A stretch of 64,000 bases of DNA. It comes from Nocardioides cremeus (GTDB lineage: Bacteria; Actinomycetota; Actinomycetes; Propionibacteriales; Nocardioidaceae). This document shows, piece by piece, positions 47,855 through 56,096 of the stretch. How positions within the stretch are numbered: the stretch's first letter is position 1; each line of letters opens with the position of its first letter. The stretch covers positions 124,001 through 188,000 of the forward strand of contig NZ_JAULSC010000005.1 of assembly GCF_030518195.1 (NCBI RefSeq). Reading direction: 5' to 3'. A model generated the notes under the pieces. It had not been told where the DNA came from. It saw only the letters and a list, made by a program, of their open reading frames with translations, and did no database searches. The position numbers were made by a program, and so were the translations under genes.

Positions 47855-49164
47855 TCTGCTCCTCCTTCGACGCGCATCACCGAGCTGACCTCGCGCACGA
47901 TGTCCATCTGCTGCAGGTGCTCGACGGTGGCGCGCAGCTGGGCGTCGGTGGCCTCGTGGGAGACCACGACCAGCTGGGCGTCGTCGTCGCGACCCTCCTG
48001 GTGCACGGTGCGGATCGAGACGCCGTGCTCGGCGAAGGCCGTCGCGACCGTGGCCAGCACGCCCGCGCGGTCGTCGACGTCGATCGCCACGTGGTAGCGG
48101 GTGCGGGCCTCGCCCATCGGCAGCACGGCCCGGTCGGCGTACGCCGACTCACCGGCGCCGGTGACGCCCTCTCGCCGGTTGCGGGCCACGGTGACCAGGT
48201 CGCCGAGCACGGCCGAGGCCGTCGGCGCCCCGCCGGCCCCGGGGCCGTAGAACATCAGCTGCCCGGCGGCCTCGGACTCCACGAACACGGCGTTGTACGC
48301 CTCGCGGACCGAGGCCAGCGGGTGGCTGCGCGGGATCATGGCGGGGTGCACACGCACCGAGACGGCCTCCTCGCCGCCCGGCTGCTCGCGCAGCTCGCAG
48401 ATCGCCAGCAGCTTGACCACGCAGCCCATCTCGGTGGCTGAGGCCACGTCGGCCGCGCTGACCTCGGTGATGCCCTCGCGGTGGACGTCGCTGGCGGTGA
48501 CCCGGGTGTGGAAGGCCAGCGAGGCCAGGATCGCGGCCTTGGCGGCAGCGTCGAAGCCCTCGACGTCGGCGGTCGGGTCGGCCTCGGCGTAGCCCAGCTC
48601 CTGCGCCTCCTCGAGCGCGTCGGCGAAGCCCGCGCCGGAGGAGTCCATCTTGTCGAGGATGAAGTTGGTGGTGCCGTTGACGATGCCCAAGACCCGGGTG
48701 ACCTTGTCACCGGCCAGCGACTCGCGCAGCGGGCGCAGGATCGGGATCGCGCCGGCCACGGCGGCCTCGTAGTAGAGGTCGCGACCGGCCTTGGCGGCCG
48801 CCTCGAAGAGGGTCGGCCCGTCCTCGGCGAGCAGGGCCTTGTTGGCGGTGACCACCGAGGCGCCGTTCTCGAGCGCAGAGAGGATCAGGCTGCGCGCCGG
48901 CTCGATGCCGCCGATGACCTCGACCACGAGGTCGACGTCGGCGCGGGCCACCAGGCCCTCGGCGTCGGTGGTCAGCAGTCCCTCGGGCACCTCCACCTCG
49001 CGGGCCGCGTCGAGGCGGCGCACGGCCACCCCCACCAGCTCGACCGGCGCGCCCACGCGGGCGCCCAGGTCGGCGGCCTGCTCCTCGAGCAGGCGCACCA
49101 CCTGGGAGCCCACCGAGCCACAGCCCAGCACGGCCACCTTGAGCGGCTTGCCACTCTCCGTCAC
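47851..49164 (-). CDS. hom: homoserine dehydrogenase
   Basis: A 437-residue NAD(P)-dependent enzyme that reduces aspartate semialdehyde to homoserine. The Rossmann loop is [14 protein letters not shown] (residues 9-22). The catalytic region includes [10 protein letters not shown] and the [26 protein letters not shown] block. The C-terminal ACT domain (about 350-430, [21 protein letters not shown]) is the usual site of threonine feedback. It overlaps both lysA and thrC by 4 bp. Confidence 0.95.
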   Translation of the reverse strand: MTESGKPLKVAVLGCGSVGSQVVRLLEEQAADLGARVGAPVELVGVAVRRLDAAREVEVPEGLLTTDAEGLVARADVDLVVEVIGGIEPARSLILSALENGASVVTANKALLAEDGPTLFEAAAKAGRDLYYEAAVAGAIPILRPLRESLAGDKVTRVLGIVNGTTNFILDKMDSSGAGFADALEEAQELGYAEADPTADVEGFDAAAKAAILASLAFHTRVTASDVHREGITEVSAADVASATEMGCVVKLLAICELREQPGGEEAVSVRVHPAMIPRSHPLASVREAYNAVFVESEAAGQLMFYGPGAGGAPTASAVLGDLVTVARNRREGVTGAGESAYADRAVLPMGEARTRYHVAIDVDDRAGVLATVATAFAEHGVSIRTVHQEGRDDDAQLVVVSHEATDAQLRATVEHLQQMDIVREVSSVMRVEGGAE

Positions 49165-50579
49165 GACTCGATCACCTCGGGGTCATCCACGTCCGTTGCC
49201 AACAGGTCCTGCTCAGTCTCGCGTCGTACGACGACGCGCGCGACCCCGTCCCGCACCGCGATCACCGGGGGGCGCAGCGTGTGGTTGTAGTTCGAGGCCA
49301 TCGAGCGGCAGTAGGCGCCGGTGCCGGGGACCGCCACCAGGTCGCCGGGGGCGACGTCGCCGGGCAGGAACTCGTCCTTGACCACGACGTCGCCGGCCTC
49401 GCAGTGCTTGCCGACCACGCGAGCCAGCAGCGGGGCGGCCGCGGAGGCCCGACCGGCCAGGGTGCACGAGTAGTCGGCGTCGTAGAGGGCGGTGCGGATG
49501 TTGTCGCTCATCCCGCCGTCGACCGAGACGTAGGTGCGCACCGCGCCCCCGTCGAGGCGCACCGGCTTGACCGTGCCGACCTCGTAGACGGTGCACACCG
49601 AGGGGCCGACGATCGCGCGGCCCGGCTCGATGGACAGGGCCGGCACGTCGATGCCCAGCGCGCGGCACTCGTGCTCGACGATCGCCGTCATCTCGGCGGC
49701 CAGCTGCGCAGGCTCCGCCGGGTCGTCCTGAGTGGTGTAGGCGATGCCGAAGCCGCCGCCGAGGTCCATCTCGGGCATCGTGACGCCGAGCTCGTCGGCC
49801 ACTCGTGCGTGCAGCGCGAGCACGCGGCGCGCGGCCACCTCGAAGCCCGAGGAGTCGAAGATCTGGCTGCCGATGTGGGAGTGCAGCCCCAGCAGCTCGA
49901 GCCCCGGCGCCTCGTGGACGCGGCGCACGGCCTCGAGGGCGTCGCCCGAGGTGATGGAGAAGCCGAACTTCTGGTCCTCGTGGGCGGTGGCGATGTACTC
50001 GTGGGTGTGCGCCTCGACGCCCGCGGTCACCCGCACCATCACCCGCACCGTGGTGCCCAGCCGGTCGGCGACCTGCGCGAGACGCTCGATCTCGGCGGTG
50101 GAGTCGGCGATGACCCGCCCCACGCCGAGCCGCACGGCCCGCTCGATCTCGGCGGGCGACTTGTTGTTGCCGTGGAAGCCGACCCGCTCCATGGGGAAGC
50201 CGGCGCGCTCGGCGACCGCCAGCTCACCACCGGTGCACACGTCGAGGCACAGCCCCTCGTCGGCGACCCACCGCGCGACGGCGGTGCACAGGAACGCCTT
50301 GCCGGCGTAGAAGACGTCGTAGTCGGCGAACGCGTCGCGGAACGCGGCCGCCCGCGAGCGGAAGTCGGTCTCGTCGAGCACGTACGCCGGCGAGCCGTGC
50401 TCGGCGACCAGGTCGGGCAGCGCGACACCGCCGACGCTCAGGACGCCCTCGTCCTTGCGCGCCGTGCGCGACCACAGGTGCTGGACCAGCTCGTTGGGGT
50501 CGGCGGGCTGGCGCAGCCACGCGGGACCCTTGAGGGCCCCGTCGGCGTGCGCCCAGCCGGCCTCGTGGGAGACGGGCAC
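49161..50579 (-). CDS. lysA: diaminopimelate decarboxylase
   Basis: A 472-residue fold-type III PLP enzyme that makes L-lysine from meso-diaminopimelate. The PLP lysine is Lys94 in DVFYAGKAFLCTAV, and the phosphate loop is GGGFGIAY near residue 275. The Cys of the active site lies in GKHCEAGDVV and the substrate Tyr in GTGAYCRSMASNYN. It begins 5 bp after argS and overlaps hom by 4 bp. Confidence 0.95.
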   Translation of the reverse strand: MPVSHEAGWAHADGALKGPAWLRQPADPNELVQHLWSRTARKDEGVLSVGGVALPDLVAEHGSPAYVLDETDFRSRAAAFRDAFADYDVFYAGKAFLCTAVARWVADEGLCLDVCTGGELAVAERAGFPMERVGFHGNNKSPAEIERAVRLGVGRVIADSTAEIERLAQVADRLGTTVRVMVRVTAGVEAHTHEYIATAHEDQKFGFSITSGDALEAVRRVHEAPGLELLGLHSHIGSQIFDSSGFEVAARRVLALHARVADELGVTMPEMDLGGGFGIAYTTQDDPAEPAQLAAEMTAIVEHECRALGIDVPALSIEPGRAIVGPSVCTVYEVGTVKPVRLDGGAVRTYVSVDGGMSDNIRTALYDADYSCTLAGRASAAAPLLARVVGKHCEAGDVVVKDEFLPGDVAPGDLVAVPGTGAYCRSMASNYNHTLRPPVIAVRDGVARVVVRRETEQDLLATDVDDPEVIES

Positions 50580-50584
50580 TCAGC

Positions 50585-52258
50585 TCACATCCGTTCCGGC
50601 GCGGAGACGCCGAGCAGGCGCAGGCCGTTGGCCAGCACCGTGCGGGTCGCAGCCACCAGCACCAGGCGGGCCCGGTGCAGGTCGTTCGGCTCCTCGTCGC
50701 CCATCGGCAGCACGCGGCAGTTGTCGTAGAAGCGGTGGTAGACCCCCGCGGTGTCCTCGAGGTAGCGCGCCACCCGGTGCGGCTCGCGCAGCTCGGCGGC
50801 GCTGGCCACGACCCGGGGGAACTCGGCCAGCGCGCGCAGCAGCTCGCCCTCCTTCTCGTGCGAGAGCAGGGCGGGGTCGAAGTCCTCGGGCACCGAGCCG
50901 GGCCCGGCGAAGCCGAGGTCGGCGGCGTTGCGCAGGATCGAGGAGATCCGGGCGTGGGCGTACTGGACGTAGAAGACGGGATTGTCGCTGGACTGCTTCG
51001 TCATCTCGGCGGCGTCGAGGGTCAGCGGGGAGTCGGCCGGGTAGCGGGCCAAGGTGTAGCGCAAAGCGTCGACGCCGATGAGGTCGACCAGCTCTTCGAG
51101 CGTGACCAGGGTGCCGGCACGCTTGGACAGCTTGAGCTCCTGGCCGTCCTTCATGATCTTGACCATCTGCCCGATGAGGACCTCGATGTGGTGGTCCGGG
51201 TCGTCACCCGCACAGGCGGCCATCGCGCGCAGGCGGTTGACGTAGCCGTGGTGGTCGGCGCCCAGCAGGTAGATGCACCGGTCGAAGCCGCGTTCGCGCT
51301 TGTGGACGTAGTAGGCCGTGTCGCTGGCGAAGTAGGTCAGGGAGCCGTCGCTCTTGATGAGCACCCGGTCCTTGTCGTCGTCGAAGTCCGTCGTGCGCAT
51401 CCACAGCGCGCCGTCTGCATCGAAGAGGTGGCCTTGTGCGCGCAGCTTCTCGAGCCCTGCGGCCACGTCGTCGTTGTCGTGGAGGGACCGCTCGGAGAAC
51501 CAGACGTCGAACCGGGTCTCGAAGCGCTCGAGCTGGTGCTGCTGCTGACGCAGCTGCACCGCGTAGGCCGCCTCCCGGAAAGCGGTGTGTCGTTCACCCT
51601 CGGGGAGGTCGACGATGCCCGGCTCCGCAGCCACGACCTCACGGGCCAGGTCAGCGACGTAGCCACCGTGGTACCCGTTCTCGGGGGTCGGCAGACCCAG
51701 CGCCGCTGCCTCGACGGAGGCACCGAAGAGGTTCATCTGGTTGCCGCGGTCGTTGATGTAGAACTCGCGCGTCACCTCCGCGCCGGCCGCGTCGAGGACC
51801 CGCGCGACGGCGTCGCCGACGACCGCCCACCGGGTGTGCCCGAGGTGGAGGGGGCCCGTGGGGTTGGCGGAGATGAACTCCACGTTGATGCGCTCGCCGC
51901 TCAGCGTGCTCGTGCGGCCGTACTCGTCTCCCGACTCGACCACCTGCGCGGCCACCGCGCCCTGAGCGCCAGCGGACACGGAGATGTTGAGGAAGCCCGG
52001 GCCGGCGATCTCGACGTCGGCGACGCCGTCGACGGCGCGCAGGCGCTCCTGGACGAGCTCGGCGAGGGCGCGCGGGTTGGTCCGGGCCTTCTTGGCCAGC
52101 TGCAGCGCGACGTTCGTGGCGTAGTCGCCGTGCCCCTTCTGCCGGGGTCGCTCCACGGTCACGCTCGCAGGGACACCGTCCGGCAGGGTGATCGCACCCT
52201 GGTCGGACAGCGTCGTCAGCACGTCGACGATCGCGGCGGAGAGCTGTTCGGGAGTCAC
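50585..52258 (-). CDS. argS: arginyl-tRNA synthetase
   Basis: A 557-residue class I synthetase. The N-terminal Add1 domain (1-110) reads tRNA. The HIGH motif is present as HLGHTRWAVVGD and the KMSKS loop is reduced to KLSKRAGTLVTLEEL, both usual for this family. The C-terminal helical anticodon domain ends LRLLGVSAPERM. GTG start. It is divergent from a tRNA-Arg gene 144 bp away and is the first gene of the lysA-hom-thrC-thrB series. Confidence 0.95.
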   Translation of the reverse strand: MTPEQLSAAIVDVLTTLSDQGAITLPDGVPASVTVERPRQKGHGDYATNVALQLAKKARTNPRALAELVQERLRAVDGVADVEIAGPGFLNISVSAGAQGAVAAQVVESGDEYGRTSTLSGERINVEFISANPTGPLHLGHTRWAVVGDAVARVLDAAGAEVTREFYINDRGNQMNLFGASVEAAALGLPTPENGYHGGYVADLAREVVAAEPGIVDLPEGERHTAFREAAYAVQLRQQQHQLERFETRFDVWFSERSLHDNDDVAAGLEKLRAQGHLFDADGALWMRTTDFDDDKDRVLIKSDGSLTYFASDTAYYVHKRERGFDRCIYLLGADHHGYVNRLRAMAACAGDDPDHHIEVLIGQMVKIMKDGQELKLSKRAGTLVTLEELVDLIGVDALRYTLARYPADSPLTLDAAEMTKQSSDNPVFYVQYAHARISSILRNAADLGFAGPGSVPEDFDPALLSHEKEGELLRALAEFPRVVASAAELREPHRVARYLEDTAGVYHRFYDNCRVLPMGDEEPNDLHRARLVLVAATRTVLANGLRLLGVSAPERM

Positions 52259-52402
52259 CCGGCCAGCCTATCGGCGCCCCGGGTCGCGACCCGCATCGAT
52301 GTCGGGCCCCGGGACCGGTCGCGACGGCGGCGTACCGGATTCGTCGCCCCGAACCCGGAGTTGTAGGGTGACGCCGTCCCGCAGCCCCGTGCCGCGGGGC
52401 AT

Positions 52403-52475
52403 GCCTCCGTAGCTCAGGGGATAGAGCACTGGTTTCCGGTACCAGTGGCCGCAGGTTCGAATCCTGCCGGGGGCA
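52403..52475 (+). tRNA. tRNA-Arg(CCG)
   Basis: A 73-base cloverleaf. The acceptor stem pairs GCCTCCG with CGGGGGC (one T-G), the D stem is GCTC/GAGC and the anticodon stem is CTGGT/ACCAG. The loop TTCCGGT gives anticodon CCG. The variable loop is five bases and the T arm is GCAGG-TTCGAAT-CCTGC. The discriminator is A and CCA is not encoded. It reads CGG, a frequent Arg codon here. Confidence 0.95.
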
Positions 52476-52484
52476 CCCGATCGC

Positions 52485-52516
52485 AAGGCCCGGCCCACCT
52501 CGGTGGGCCGGGCCTT
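52485..52516 (+). terminator. terminator of the tRNA-Arg gene
   Basis: AAGGCCCGGCCCACC pairs perfectly with GGTGGGCCGGGCCTT (15 bp), beginning 10 bp after the tRNA, and is followed by CT-rich sequence. The remaining stretch to 52719 is moderately AT-rich and probably holds the promoter of the next gene. Confidence 0.8.
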
Positions 52517-52719
52517 CTGCGTCCTCCAGCGGCCGTCTCTCACCCGATCGGACTGGTCTGTACCAGCCCGAACGGACTACCTAACCCCGTTACGCCTGCG
52601 CCGTTCTACCTGTCGAGGGATCGTGCGACTGGTCCCCATCGGGGGGGGAGGGTGCTCCACACGCTTCTTCCGGGCCCCCACGTCCCGCAGCGACGCTGCG
52701 CCGATGAAAGTAGGAGAGC

Positions 52720-54246
52720 GTGAAGAAGTCCCTCAAGAGGGCCGCTGCAGCGTCCGCCGTCTGTGCGGTCAGCCTTGCCGGCACCCTCGCCACGAACCCC
52801 ACCGCCGTCGCCGGCGAGGCCGCCGAGGCCCGGGCGAACCAGAAGGTCATCACCGACTTCGGCATGAAGGCTCTCGCCTTCGGCACCAAGGTCTCGGTCG
52901 GCGGCGTGGACATCCGCAGCCTCAAGGACTCCCTCGACATCCTGGCCTGCACCCGCAGCGCGGGAGTGGAGCGGGTCAAGCCCTCGAAGCTCAGCACCGA
53001 CCAGATCACCAAGCTGATCACCGAGAACGCCCCGGTCGACATCGCCAAGCTGATCAGCATCTCCCCCAGCACCAGCCGCACCTCGACCTACCGCGAGGGC
53101 GCCGTCACCGGCACCCGGGCCGTCAACACCATCGCCGACATCACCCTGGGTGGCGAGCTCGTCGAGGACCTCAAGATCCCGACGCTCAAGATCAAGGGCC
53201 TCAACTCGGTGGCCGACTCGTTCCACGACCCGGCCGACGCCGACGGCGACGGCAACCCCTTCGGCACCGCCGAGAGCTTCGGCTTCGAGGGCATCTCGCT
53301 GGACTACGAGGGCACCGTCGCCGAGGGCACGCCGCTGGCCGACCTGCTCGACATCGTCAACCAGGTCGCCACGCCGGTGAACGAGGTCGTCGACCAGCTC
53401 GTCACCCTCCTCACCGACACGGTCGGCGGCATCATCGAGATCCCCGGCCTGGGCTCCATCGGGCTCGGCAGCTCGTTCAGCAACATCGGTGAGCACTCGG
53501 CCTCCTCCGGCGCCAGCGCCCTGGCCATCGAGGTCGACCCCAGCGAGAACGACGACGACTCCCCCGTGCTCCTCAAGCTCGGCTACGCCCAGTCGCGCAT
53601 CGCCGACTCGAAGCCCTCGGGCGTCTTCCGCTCCACGATCATGGGTCTCGACTTCGAGGCGCTCCCGCTGACCGACGACGTGTCCGTGCTCCACCTCGGT
53701 GGCATCGGTACCCAGTCGATCCCCTGCGAGGGCACTGGCAGCGAGAAGGTCGTCAAGACCATCGAGGGCGAGCGGTCGATCCCGCTCAACATCCCGGGCC
53801 TCGGTGGCGTCGCCGTGCTCGACGGCCTCGAGTACTCGTACAAGGCCAAGCAGATGTCGCGCGGTCGCGCCCGCTCGATGGCCAAGAGCTCGCTGGCCTC
53901 CTTCTCGATCCCCCTGCTCGACCTCGAGATCACCGGCATCAGCTCCAAGCTCAACCTCAAGAGCCGTGATCGTCAGAAGGTCCGCGGGTCCAACAAGCCG
54001 AAGTTCAAGGTCGGCGAGATCATGTACAAGGGCGAGAGCCTGATGCCCGAGGGCGGCCTCAAGATCCGCGACTTCGTGGAGTTCACCATCGACGAGCTCG
54101 GCGGGGAGAAGGGCTTCATCACCTTCGGCCCGCGCTACACGCGCAACTGGTACGGCGCGAAGCTCTCCGCGGTGAGCCTCGCGATCCCCTCCGCGGGCAT
54201 CGAGCTCGACCTCGGCTGGCTCGAGTCGCAGATCTACCCCCGCTGA
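52720..54246 (+). CDS. large secreted protein (choice-of-anchor-P-like)
   Basis: A 508-residue exported protein. A signal peptide (KKSLKRAAAASAVCAVSLAG, cleaved near AVAGE at about residue 32) is followed by mixed alpha/beta sequence with repeated Leu/Ile-rich hydrophobic stretches (VDQLVTLLTDTVGGIIEIPG near residue 228). Only three Cys are present. The pattern recalls the actinobacterial surface proteins grouped as choice-of-anchor P, which show two-fold repeats around Gly-Val-Asp-Leu strands, but my assignment is weak. The GTG start follows GTAGGAG closely. It has no visible sorting motif or C-terminal helix, so it is probably released or bound to other wall parts. Confidence 0.55.
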   Translation: MKKSLKRAAAASAVCAVSLAGTLATNPTAVAGEAAEARANQKVITDFGMKALAFGTKVSVGGVDIRSLKDSLDILACTRSAGVERVKPSKLSTDQITKLITENAPVDIAKLISISPSTSRTSTYREGAVTGTRAVNTIADITLGGELVEDLKIPTLKIKGLNSVADSFHDPADADGDGNPFGTAESFGFEGISLDYEGTVAEGTPLADLLDIVNQVATPVNEVVDQLVTLLTDTVGGIIEIPGLGSIGLGSSFSNIGEHSASSGASALAIEVDPSENDDDSPVLLKLGYAQSRIADSKPSGVFRSTIMGLDFEALPLTDDVSVLHLGGIGTQSIPCEGTGSEKVVKTIEGERSIPLNIPGLGGVAVLDGLEYSYKAKQMSRGRARSMAKSSLASFSIPLLDLEITGISSKLNLKSRDRQKVRGSNKPKFKVGEIMYKGESLMPEGGLKIRDFVEFTIDELGGEKGFITFGPRYTRNWYGAKLSAVSLAIPSAGIELDLGWLESQIYPR

Positions 54247-54277
54247 CCGGCTGAGCCGAGCAGCACCGCAGCACCGT

Positions 54278-54317
54278 CCACGACCGGGGCGGCCCACCAG
54301 GGCCGTCCCGGTCGTGG
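54278..54317. terminator. bidirectional 18-bp hairpin
   Basis: Arms 54278-54295 and 54300-54317 pair over 18 bp with one G-T wobble and the loop ACCA. It lies between the convergent secreted-protein and LCP genes and can serve both. Confidence 0.8.
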
Positions 54318-54353
54318 CACGTCCGGGCGCCTCCGCAGCCCGTCAGCCGCCAG

Positions 54354-55286
54354 TCAGCAACTCCGGGGCAGCGTGGCGTCGCCGCGTGCGGCCGCACCCA
54401 GGCGACGGGCCTGGGTGAGGTTGGGACGCACCACGCTCATCCCACGGATGGTCGCCACCGCCCCGCCCACCACGCAGGTGGTGATGCGCGAGGGGTCCAC
54501 CCGCGCGACGGCGCGCGCGAGGCGGAACAGCTCGCCCGGGCCGAGATCGGTGTCCATGTGCTGGACCACGCTGAGCACACCGCGCTCGACGAAGCCCGGC
54601 CGGTCGGCCTTGGCCCGGATCTCGGCCCCGATGCCGCGCAGCACCCGCTGCTGGTTGGCCGAGCGGGCGAAGTCGCCGCCGGCCAGCGTCTTGCGGATGC
54701 GGGAGAAGGCCATGGCGCCGTACCCGTTGAGCCGGATGCGGCCCTGGGCGAAGCCCTCGGGCTTGAGCGAGGAGTCGGAGAAGCGACGAGGGTTGCTCAC
54801 GGTGATGCCGCCGATATCGTCGACGAGGTCCTCGAAGAACGGGAACCGGGTGACCATCACGTAGTCGGGCTGCACGCCGACCATCCCGGCCACGGTGCGC
54901 CCGAGCAGCTCGGGCCCGCCGAGCACCATGGCCGCGTTGACCCGGTTGGCGGAGTAGCCCGGGATGGACACGAACGAGTCGCGCGGGATGCCGATCGCCG
55001 AGGCCGCCCCGGTGCGCGTGTCGATGCCGACCATCTGCAGCGCGTCGCCGCGCGAGCGCGTCATCGACTGCCCGGGGCGTGCGTCGGAGCCCACGGCCAG
55101 GATCCACACGACGTCGGGGCTCAGGTCGACCGCGCCGGAGCGCTGCGCCTTCACCAGGGCGACGTCGTCTGGCGCCACCTCGGGCGAGGGCACCACGAGG
55201 GCGGTGCCGGCCAGCACCGCGCCGAGCAGGCCGGTGCGCAGGGTGCGGGTGGCCCGGGTGGCTCGGGTACGCCGGGTCGTGCTCAT
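54354..55286 (-). CDS. LytR-CpsA-Psr (LCP) family protein
   Basis: A 310-residue membrane-anchored phosphotransferase-like protein. A basic N-terminus and one membrane helix (about 17-35) are followed by the LCP domain: ILAVGSDARPGQSMTRSRGDALQMVGIDT, then AIGIPRDSFVSIPGYSANRVNAAM and FSRIRKTLAGGDFARSANQQRVL. The Arg and Asp residues in these blocks bind the polyprenyl pyrophosphate. LCP proteins attach wall polymers such as arabinogalactan or teichoic acids to peptidoglycan. It overlaps the upstream lipoprotein gene by 4 bp (ATGA). Confidence 0.88.
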   Translation of the reverse strand: MSTTRRTRATRATRTLRTGLLGAVLAGTALVVPSPEVAPDDVALVKAQRSGAVDLSPDVVWILAVGSDARPGQSMTRSRGDALQMVGIDTRTGAASAIGIPRDSFVSIPGYSANRVNAAMVLGGPELLGRTVAGMVGVQPDYVMVTRFPFFEDLVDDIGGITVSNPRRFSDSSLKPEGFAQGRIRLNGYGAMAFSRIRKTLAGGDFARSANQQRVLRGIGAEIRAKADRPGFVERGVLSVVQHMDTDLGPGELFRLARAVARVDPSRITTCVVGGAVATIRGMSVVRPNLTQARRLGAAARGDATLPRSC

Positions 55287-55954
55287 GACCTGCTCCTGTC
55301 CCGGCCGCGCTGGCGGCCCTTGTCGCCGCGCGGGCCGGTCGTCGGCTTGGGGCCCTGCAGCACGTCGTACCCGAAGATCTTCCAGCCCTCGCGGTAGAGC
55401 ATGAACAGCCGGGCGCTGACCCGGACCTGGCGCTCCACCTCGCCGCTGGTGCGGTAGTCGAGCGTGGTGCGCGCCGTGACGCCGCGCGCCGTCTCCTTGG
55501 TGGCCAGGATGTCGACCACCACCCGGCGCCGCACCGGGGCGAGGGTGTCGATGCGCTCACCGAGCCTGTGGCTGGTCATCCGGTCGAGGTCGCGGCGTGC
55601 CGCCTGCGCGGCCCCGGGAGTGAAGCCGGGGAAGACCGAGCGGTAGCGTCGTCGCGGGTAGGTGGCGTCGACGAACGCCGCGTCCCACCAGCGGTCGACC
55701 GCGCGTCCCACGCCGGTGGCGACCCGGCGCCGCTTGACGGGCCCCAGGGCACCGACCACCTCTCCCACCTCGACGTTGGTGCGCACCCGGCGCGCGCCGC
55801 CGGCGTCGCTGCCCGCCTCCGACCGGCTGCCGGTGCCGGGGCCGTTGCCGACGTCCCCACCGGTGCAGGCGACCAGCGCGGGCGTGGCCGTGAGGACCAC
55901 GACCAGGCCGGTCACGAGGGCCCGGCGGGGCCCACCGGGGTGTGGCGAAGTCAT
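55283..55954 (-). CDS. uncharacterised lipoprotein, partner of the LCP protein
   Basis: A 223-residue protein with a lipobox (LVAC) placing the lipid on Cys30. A Gly/Ser linker to about residue 55 and a basic domain follow. The domain (RWWDAAFVDATYPRRRYRSVFPGFTPGAA) looks like a small alpha/beta module of the nuclear-transport-factor-2 type, as in other actinobacterial surface lipoproteins; this is weak. The tail is Lys/Arg/Gly-rich. GAGAGGAG is well placed before the ATG at 55954. Co-translation with the LCP gene suggests a role in wall-polymer attachment. Confidence 0.65.
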   Translation of the reverse strand: MTSPHPGGPRRALVTGLVVVLTATPALVACTGGDVGNGPGTGSRSEAGSDAGGARRVRTNVEVGEVVGALGPVKRRRVATGVGRAVDRWWDAAFVDATYPRRRYRSVFPGFTPGAAQAARRDLDRMTSHRLGERIDTLAPVRRRVVVDILATKETARGVTARTTLDYRTSGEVERQVRVSARLFMLYREGWKIFGYDVLQGPKPTTGPRGDKGRQRGRDRSRS

Positions 55955-56096
55955 CGTCTGCTCCTCTCGTGGTGTTAGTCCGGCAACACCCTGTCCGAAA
56001 GCGGCCCCAACCTCGGCATTTGCTGGCGCGTGGGTCTAGCCTTGACCACCGACTCCACCCATCCACGCGCGCTCATCGGAAGAGGCGAAGCAAGCC

